Of a DNA stretch of 11,991 nt, positions 7,101-11,991 are shown one piece after another. The stretch is from Candidatus Poseidoniaceae archaeon. GTDB taxonomy: Archaea > Thermoplasmatota > Poseidoniia > Poseidoniales > Poseidoniaceae. The DNA is taken from the NCBI GenBank assembly GCA_029250345.1, contig JAQXFL010000190.1, forward strand, positions 1-11,991, in the 5' to 3' direction. Each line of letters begins with the position of its first letter. Within the stretch, counting starts at the first letter, position 1. The notes under the pieces are model-generated. The model had not been told where the DNA came from, did not search any database, and was given only the letters and a program-made list of their open reading frames with translations. Both the position numbers and the translations under genes were made by a program.

Positions 7101-9079
7101 TCAGACTGTTCGATTGTGTTAGCGGTTTGTATCGCTGCAACGGTTCGACGCATCACCGTAACCTCAGCTTGTCGGAATCTGTAGATACTTTGCTTCATGT
7201 CACCGACAATGCAAACGGTCGGATCCCATGGACCCAGTGGGTTCTGCGGTTCATCCACCTCAAGTCTACGACGCCCCCAAAGACGAGCAAGCAATCGGAA
7301 GTGAGCTGGATTCGTGTCTTGATATTCGTCGATGATGAAAGCCCGATATTGACGACGAATTGTTTGCAGAGTGTAGAAGCGGCGTTGAAGGTCTTCATAG
7401 CACGCTTGATCGTTTCCGGCCAAGCGCATGGCACGCGAAATGTGTTGGTCAGACCAAGGCTCGTCGCCAAGTCTGTCCAGAGTTTGGACCACTTCTGGGG
7501 GGTACACGTGGCGAACCATGTCGGGGCATCGAGCCAACAGCAAATCAGCGACAAGGCGCTGTATATCGTCGTAATCATGCACGCCTTCGTGGGCTTTACG
7601 CAGTGACAAAATATCTTGGCAGCCCCGGTGAACGACGAGTAAATCGTTGAGAACATTGGTTTGGAGTTCGTGAGAAATTCGGAGACGCCCTTCAGGTGCA
7701 AGATCACTGAACGACAAAGTTACCTCTTGACAACAAATCTTTGAATCCTCAGGCAGAAACGGTAATTCCGAAGAAGGATTGAGTAAGAAAGCACTGCGTC
7801 CAAGGAGACAAACCAACCTTCCAAGCCGGCCTGTCAAGAGTCTTTTCAATTCTTTTCCAGCCTCAAGCGCATCTTCGACAACTGCTTCTTTTTGAGTTTT
7901 GGAAACGCCACGGGCGGCAGATTTCGATAGAAGGCCGGGATGCCAACCTTCTGAATGATTCGCTTGAGGTAGGCCTCCTTTAGGGAAGAAATTAGGCTCA
8001 TCTTCAGACAATTGACTTGTTGTTGTTGCGGCAATAGCCACCTGCCAGACCCATTGCAGGCATTCGCCTTGGTCTTCAGGAAGTGCTTGGCGAGCCAGTG
8101 CGGTGAGGTGGTTAAATCGAGTAAGAGTTGTTCCAATACCGGCCTCACAAGCGTGGACATAACTTGCTGCATGAGCCATGTAAACATCAACCCATTCTGA
8201 AAGGGTGCTTTGCAAAGTTTGAGCAAATTCAACAACGGTGTGCCGAACGGGTTCAAGGAACATATCCATGAGGACTTCGTGAGGCATTGGCCCAACTCCA
8301 TTCCAATCGAACCCGAGTGTTTGAGCTCGTGTGAGCATGGCTTGATACGCCTCTTCAACAAACAGAGATTTGCCGAGCATTCCACTCAAAACCACGGCGG
8401 AACGTTCCTGTCCCCCAAGGAGTACGGCGAGTCGATTCCTCGACTCGAGGAACGCTCCAATGTGTCCACGTACTCCTGCTTCGTGTGCATCATCAATGGT
8501 TCGAATTCGCCAAGCTGAATGGAGTGCTTCTTGAATGAGAAGTGGGGCGCGTTCTTCAGAAATTTGCTCTCGGCTTGGATGAACTGCGACCAAGTCAAGA
8601 TGCGGCGATACAAGTTGCGAGAGGAAAGCATCAATGGTCGAGATTGGTGCTTCATCGAGTGCTGACATCAAGGTCTCGATATCACCCTCACGGATTCGAG
8701 GGTCGAAAATACCCTCATAGTCTCCTTTTTCAAGCGGTGAAGCACGGCTTTGGCCGACCCTGTGACGGATTCGTGCTTTCAACTCAGCTGCAGCCTTCTT
8801 GGTGAAAGTGATGGCAACCACTTCACTTGGCAGCAAACCTTTCCACTCCTTGGGTGGAGTTCGTTGCCGTGGCGGTGCTCGCAAAAAACCACTTGCCTGA
8901 GTCGATTCTCGTGGGCCAGTCGGAAGCAAGTGAGTCGCACGCTGTTCCGAAGAGAGAAGATGTTGCACATAGCGCTCCGCCATAACCGTCGTTTTTCCAG
9001 TACCTGCGCCGGCATCCAACGCAATGTGCTTGTCGAGGTCAAGACCAAGACGCTGACTGCGATTAAAACGAACAATCAA
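4127..9079 (-). CDS. addA: AddA-like UvrD/Rep helicase fused to an iron-sulfur PD-(D/E)XK nuclease
   Basis: A 1650-residue motor and nuclease for processing double-strand DNA ends. Superfamily 1A helicase motifs are all present: Q9 (Q motif), Walker A DAGAGTGKTT (22-31, K29), Ia TFTKKAAAEL (91-100), IIDEYQDT (582-589, D584/E585), GDMKQSIYRFRQAE (626-639), TSNHR (733-737), V MTIHGAKGLQ (1051-1060) and VI YVALTR (1130-1135). The C-terminal nuclease has H1337, D1474 (GRAD), D1492/K1494 (VDLKTK) and Q1540/Y1544, so it looks active. C1293 with C1622, C1625 and C1635 frame it like an iron-sulfur cluster. At 1650 residues it is well over B. subtilis AddA (about 1230). The start is TTG at 9077-9079: a TGA closes the frame at 9086-9088, the next Met is past Walker A, and GGAGGTGA lies 6 bases upstream. 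It overlaps the AddB-like stop by 4 bases. A RecB or other archaeal two-subunit nuclease lineage is the alternative name. Confidence 0.88.
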   Translation of the reverse strand: MIVRFNRSQRLGLDLDKHIALDAGAGTGKTTVMAERYVQHLLSSEQRATHLLPTGPRESTQASGFLRAPPRQRTPPKEWKGLLPSEVVAITFTKKAAAELKARIRHRVGQSRASPLEKGDYEGIFDPRIREGDIETLMSALDEAPISTIDAFLSQLVSPHLDLVAVHPSREQISEERAPLLIQEALHSAWRIRTIDDAHEAGVRGHIGAFLESRNRLAVLLGGQERSAVVLSGMLGKSLFVEEAYQAMLTRAQTLGFDWNGVGPMPHEVLMDMFLEPVRHTVVEFAQTLQSTLSEWVDVYMAHAASYVHACEAGIGTTLTRFNHLTALARQALPEDQGECLQWVWQVAIAATTTSQLSEDEPNFFPKGGLPQANHSEGWHPGLLSKSAARGVSKTQKEAVVEDALEAGKELKRLLTGRLGRLVCLLGRSAFLLNPSSELPFLPEDSKICCQEVTLSFSDLAPEGRLRISHELQTNVLNDLLVVHRGCQDILSLRKAHEGVHDYDDIQRLVADLLLARCPDMVRHVYPPEVVQTLDRLGDEPWSDQHISRAMRLAGNDQACYEDLQRRFYTLQTIRRQYRAFIIDEYQDTNPAHFRLLARLWGRRRLEVDEPQNPLGPWDPTVCIVGDMKQSIYRFRQAEVTVMRRTVAAIQTANTIEQSEPRLQHLHADGCGRDPRPDGAGNSFIQGSQIEGSVVKSKLWEHIEVGFEDGEEHSRLVSDERRERRLLGHIDLTSNHRTLHNLMRTMNGMFDDVFDERHYVLPGDWHAESQSLHPARDIEDEGVLEWLLPLQIGVEAPSLDLEQKIDTFADPEAKRAHLENELIAARLQALVTQSPTQVWDASVNGYHPVASTDTTVLPEDVIILVHSRKYIPDLIQRLQSRGIPVMADRQGALLQRPVVSPLLACLELIAFPHSRHAALSIARSPVFGFNDVQAHAMMSSNEDKSWWQKIHQHAPNEAVQRLVSHIESLVQQGAVHDVFDTVLDHSDLLLSYSDDTSRQNAEAWCALATSIGNELGHEASAIFNRMKSLQSLGGKGPSAIITPSGGAVQVMTIHGAKGLQAPVVVVAGMFHAGKSDASLAVRNNVLVTPQVVAGRINPWSSRDRPDDGLWEFAKRMDHAQRQAERRREFYVALTRVKDRLIVVGSPSDSATIDEETHCIEFKCKPSMKTMGAMWLDGLRSLSHQHSVEHSPWLQANDSFGEQLPQYKETTLSINPQTLVDDACLGPHSVQSLYIYHSPDCFPDLTTATPLQRWMDLEAHLNDLQPIEASEQPLPLVSEMMRMTAHGLDTSFACPRRHWLSEVKGWNPEPLNLFLNRSSSDFSASIYPPATVFGTLMHRLVEIGLENPCVKNAPPSIPLPPAWVFDGEDLLDDKETIERVLAEEGITSSGSDTFEATLSRLTQLGKLVREGLLGRYAAGEQHFGFSVEGLRTELPFFFRHKVGFDGLMRTSFSVEGEQNIAQIDHVDVIFDGRADLVLALRDAEGNGCLQVVDLKTKGCRDEFNSETPSQGSRLQRYKGDALVPYPSTLEERSILDEHRLQLTLYSLALEVLEQQKPIDERRRILPPALLIGASGRMVQLTQTEYDSARSTLADHLEWMARLSAIPGALDEPPRLPEEKSHVCAQCPFARGQIRLCGPVGSALGPVLPDED

Positions 9080-11991
9080 TTCACTTCACCTCCAAGCGTT
9101 GCTGAAGGACAAATTTGTCGTACCGTACAATATGAACAATGCTTACCAGGCGTAGGATTAACCGCTCCATTTGAAGCAGCCTTGATAGCACGGTTCGCTG
9201 TACGGATTCGTTCCTGAATCCACGCCCTAAATCCATTGCCTGCCGTGTAATCAGTACCCGGTTGTCGGTGGTGGTTTTGCGTATACATGGTCCGTTCACC
9301 GATCTCATCAGCACCAAGGTATTTCAAAATCGAAGAATCAATTTCAACGTAATGGGTCGTCGATTCTCCGACCTCAGAAACGCCAACACCTACCACACGG
9401 TCACCCGGATGACTCTGTTCCCAAGCGCGAGCGTATAATCCGAGTTGAACTTCGTCAAACAGCGACTTTCTGTGTCTGTCTCCCTTGTCGGTGGCCTTCG
9501 GCCCGTTCACTGTTTTCAGATCACGAATGATGACAAAACGATTCGCAGAACCGGGTTGTTCCAAGGATACGGTTTCGTCTACTATGGAGGGGGACAAAAC
9601 GCCGTCTTTGATGGCTTCATCCTTCATCTCTGGAGACAATAAGAGGGCGTCTACACGGTCGACTCTTCCCGACAAATTGAACGATGATGTTTGGCCGGAG
9701 TCGTCTTTTCCATCCACTTGGACATGTCTGTTTTTACCTGATGCAAACTCCCACTCGCAGGCAAGAGGAGCAACTCCAGTGAGGGCAAAATCCGATTCAA
9801 TCATTCGTCCAATTCGTCCACTGGGTTCAAGTTCGTTTTCACCCTCAAGATATAACCGCCATTCAGCAGGTGTAACGCCAATCATCTCCCTGCAACGGTG
9901 AACGGCAACAGCATCGTATCGCGTCAACCACGGAACTTCATCAGAGAGGTACGTGAGAACTGCGCCCCATAACGCATCAACTGAATCCTTTGGGCCAAGA
10001 TGGAGAGGGAGTGGAGATGAGACCGCGTCCTCGGCAGTCGGAACTCCATGACTTCGCAGTAAAGCAGCCTCTGCATCGTGAATAAGTGTCCCGCGTGTAC
10101 GCGATTCAAGGTCCTCGCTCAGCGTCTCCTCAGCCCTTGCCTTCAATTGTGTATCCATCCACGCTTTACGTGGGCATTGTAACCAAGATTGTAAACGGCT
10201 TTGCGACCACTTTTCCCGTACAACCGGAGCTGAATGGATACCAAGCGTCGAATTGAGAATTTCACTCGGAAACGTATACCCTGGCAATGGCCTCGGGTCA
10301 ATTGCTGGCCCTCTAGATCTGCTGTTCCTTTTCATACCAAGGTGCGGCCAATGTTCTTGCTGGCTTGAACCAACTCCCACTTGAGATTTCGTTGGTTGGA
10401 GGATAATACCGTCAACACTCAAGAGATGCTGTCGATTCTCCCAAGAAAAATATTCATTGTTGTCAAGATTCTTCATGACGGGTTGGCGAAGGTGACGATC
10501 GTTTTGGAGAGGCAGTTCGTTTGCAATGGCAAGACTGGTGTGAGAAAGAACCGCCGCTTCTGGAGTCCCACCTTCCGCTAATTCAAGTCCGGCACGTTGC
10601 CGAATATCTCGCCCCCGATGCCCCCCTCGTTCTCCAACAGCCCGGCCATCGACCATCGACATGGTGAATGGCCTTGGAGTCAACCATACTGTTTCGCTTC
10701 CATGCTCGCCTGCTGTCCAGTGCCAACTCCGATGCGGAGTCCCTTCTTGATGAGCCTCCGATGGTAAAAACGATGGTTCTCTGGAAAAATCCGAGAGCGT
10801 CCCAGCAGCTCTGTTCTCTGCCACCCATTCGGCCAATGGGGCACTAGGGCCGCCACCTTCCTCGGCACTCGTATCGAAAACAATGACCTCAGTGCCAGCG
10901 TTGAGTAAGTGACGGAGATGATGCCGCCCCTGGCGAATAGTAATGTCGGATGAAAACAGGCCGAGGCGGAGTTGTGCAGGCGCATCAAGCCAGGGAACTT
11001 TCGAGGCCTTCATGGGCCATGCATTTACGTCCAAGCCTACGAGAAGAATCAAGTCTGCCTCAACACCCAGTGCATTTTGAGGGGTTAGGATTTGAACATT
11101 CTTACCGCTGGAGCGAGAGCGTGGGAGGGAGGTCCTCGAAAGGATTTGTTCGAAATATTGGATAAATTGTTCTCCACTTTGAGGAGCACTGAGATCTGCA
11201 CTGCTCAATTGTTGGTTTGTCTTTTCATACGCCTCTCGGACCATCTGCAGCCCGGCCAGTGAACGGTCAAATGCAGTTGTTCTGCTGGCCAAGGATGTCC
11301 AATCGAGACGTGAATACATCGCATCCAGCCATTCACCACCCGTGTTCAATCGTGATGGAAGAGGAAGTTTTTGTTGAGACGAGCACCCAATCGCTTCTCC
11401 TTCAATCGAGCGTCTCGATTCATCGTCAATCAACGGAGCCCACATTTCTGCAACACAAAGTATCCACCACTGAGTCTCTTCAAGCGCTTGACGCTGTCGG
11501 GCAGGGTTTTCACCAAGTTGCGGAGTGGCTTGCGACAAGATAGAGATCCAACGAGAAAGGCTACCTAGGCCACCCCGAACATGGAAAGAACGCGCTATAT
11601 TTTCCAAAACCTCAGGATGAGGGCGTGGCGCCCAAGTTCTCTCACTGGGGTGTTCAAGGTGCTCAACGCCACCGTTTAGCAATGGGAGGCTGTTGTGCTC
11701 GTACAGAACCCGAAGGTGCTGCAGGGACCATGCTTCCATTCCTACGCCGAGCTTCATTGCACGTAACAGGCCGGAAATTGCAGGTATCTGTACCAGTTCA
11801 ATCTTCTCTGTGCCGCAATTAAATCCTAATGTTTCGATTCGTGAATGCCATTCAGGCATGTTCGTATCTGCAGCACCGTCGATAATCAGCACGCTTCCAG
11901 AGGACTGAATCGAAAAAGATCGAAGAAGTTCTATTGCCGCATCCATACTGTGTTTGCATCGTTCAAGGGTCACAAGATGCAAACTGGTTTG
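9076..11991 (-). CDS. addB: AddB-like inactivated helicase with iron-sulfur PD-(D/E)XK nuclease, N-terminus cut by window edge
   Basis: This is a 971-residue C-terminal part of the partner subunit; the frame is open to the right edge, and the TTG at 11980-11982 is probably just an internal Leu. Numbered from the edge, LIIDGAAD (35-42) sits where helicase motif II would be but has DG in place of DE. QILTPQNALGVEADLILLVGLD (300-321 region) matches the degenerate motif V area of AddB. The nuclease domain has C606 (CPRKAW), H638 (GTLIHDAE), D778 (GRVD), D824/K826 (RDLKT) and Q849/Y853, then C952-x2-C955-x5-C961, the spacing of AddB, where four cysteines hold a [4Fe-4S] cluster. Nuclease residues are intact. 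By comparison with B. subtilis AddB (about 1166 residues) roughly 150-250 residues are missing. Its TGA stop overlaps the TTG start of the AddA-like gene, so the two are translated together and should form a heterodimer. Confidence 0.82.
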   Translation of the reverse strand, partial: QTSLHLVTLERCKHSMDAAIELLRSFSIQSSGSVLIIDGAADTNMPEWHSRIETLGFNCGTEKIELVQIPAISGLLRAMKLGVGMEAWSLQHLRVLYEHNSLPLLNGGVEHLEHPSERTWAPRPHPEVLENIARSFHVRGGLGSLSRWISILSQATPQLGENPARQRQALEETQWWILCVAEMWAPLIDDESRRSIEGEAIGCSSQQKLPLPSRLNTGGEWLDAMYSRLDWTSLASRTTAFDRSLAGLQMVREAYEKTNQQLSSADLSAPQSGEQFIQYFEQILSRTSLPRSRSSGKNVQILTPQNALGVEADLILLVGLDVNAWPMKASKVPWLDAPAQLRLGLFSSDITIRQGRHHLRHLLNAGTEVIVFDTSAEEGGGPSAPLAEWVAENRAAGTLSDFSREPSFLPSEAHQEGTPHRSWHWTAGEHGSETVWLTPRPFTMSMVDGRAVGERGGHRGRDIRQRAGLELAEGGTPEAAVLSHTSLAIANELPLQNDRHLRQPVMKNLDNNEYFSWENRQHLLSVDGIILQPTKSQVGVGSSQQEHWPHLGMKRNSRSRGPAIDPRPLPGYTFPSEILNSTLGIHSAPVVREKWSQSRLQSWLQCPRKAWMDTQLKARAEETLSEDLESRTRGTLIHDAEAALLRSHGVPTAEDAVSSPLPLHLGPKDSVDALWGAVLTYLSDEVPWLTRYDAVAVHRCREMIGVTPAEWRLYLEGENELEPSGRIGRMIESDFALTGVAPLACEWEFASGKNRHVQVDGKDDSGQTSSFNLSGRVDRVDALLLSPEMKDEAIKDGVLSPSIVDETVSLEQPGSANRFVIIRDLKTVNGPKATDKGDRHRKSLFDEVQLGLYARAWEQSHPGDRVVGVGVSEVGESTTHYVEIDSSILKYLGADEIGERTMYTQNHHRQPGTDYTAGNGFRAWIQERIRTANRAIKAASNGAVNPTPGKHCSYCTVRQICPSATLGGEVN
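9086..9093 (-). promoter_or_regulatory. Perfect Shine-Dalgarno of the AddA-like gene
   Basis: GGAGGTGA on the minus strand is fully complementary to the usual 16S rRNA tail and ends 6 bases before the TTG start at 9077-9079. It lies inside the last codons of the AddB-like gene. It fixes the TTG as the start and indicates that ribosomes initiate efficiently there despite the weak start codon. Confidence 0.8.

Noticed and set aside
7079..7707. Long open frames on both strands in other frames within the AddA-like gene
   Set aside because: They have no recognisable motifs and are explained by the high coding density of the true frame, which carries helicase motifs on both sides.
8428..8450. Perfect 8-bp inverted repeat with a 4-base gap (CGAGTCGA / TCGACTCG)
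   Set aside because: It lies inside the AddA-like gene in codons for the Leu-Glu-Ser-Arg region near residue 211, and nothing else marks it as a site; in 12 kb one such coding palindrome is not surprising.
1..11991. tRNA, rRNA, CRISPR array, insertion sequence, toxin-antitoxin pair or phage genes
   Set aside because: The noncoding gaps are all under about 100 bases, and no repeats, transposase or integrase motifs were seen on either strand. The AddAB-type locus is not flanked by defence genes inside the window.

Overview
The window looks like a gene-dense piece of an archaeal chromosome, most likely euryarchaeal. The strongest marker is the gene at the left edge. It reads as RaSEA, the radical SAM partner of archaeosine synthase, and archaeosine is an archaeal tRNA modification. 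The gene mix (archaeosine synthesis, a decarboxylase for membrane lipids, a proline iminopeptidase, bacterial-style recombination enzymes) and the roughly 50% GC would suit a Poseidoniales / Marine Group II type organism. That placement is an inference from gene content, not from a marker phylogeny. Shine-Dalgarno-like sequences are visible before several starts.

Left block (1-3434, all minus strand, so transcription runs from high to low coordinates). The order is proline iminopeptidase (pip), an acidic coiled-coil protein of unknown function, a phosphatidylserine/archaetidylserine decarboxylase (psd), then RaSEA, which is cut by the window start. The last three are closely spaced (9 and 60 bases) and probably co-transcribed. 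About 100 bases with two strong inverted repeats separate pip from the coiled-coil gene, and one of these covers its ribosome binding site.

Middle (3435-4130). A short divergent intergenic region precedes a plus-strand SAM-dependent methyltransferase. Its TAA stop shares bases with the TAG stop of the convergent helicase gene.

Right block (4127-11991, minus strand, two thirds of the window). An AddB-like protein, cut by the window end, is followed by a very long AddA-like helicase-nuclease. They overlap by four bases (TTGA), and the second gene has a TTG start behind a perfect GGAGGTGA. Together they form an AddAB-type double-strand-break processing machine. AddA keeps all superfamily 1A helicase motifs. 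Both proteins end in an apparently intact PD-(D/E)XK nuclease with a four-cysteine iron-sulfur signature. This two-gene locus is the most unusual content here. Archaea are generally thought to resect DNA ends with HerA-NurA and Mre11-Rad50, and AddA itself usually lacks the cysteine cluster.

I see no RNA genes, CRISPR arrays, insertion sequences or integration signatures. Apart from the stretches described, the window is coding.
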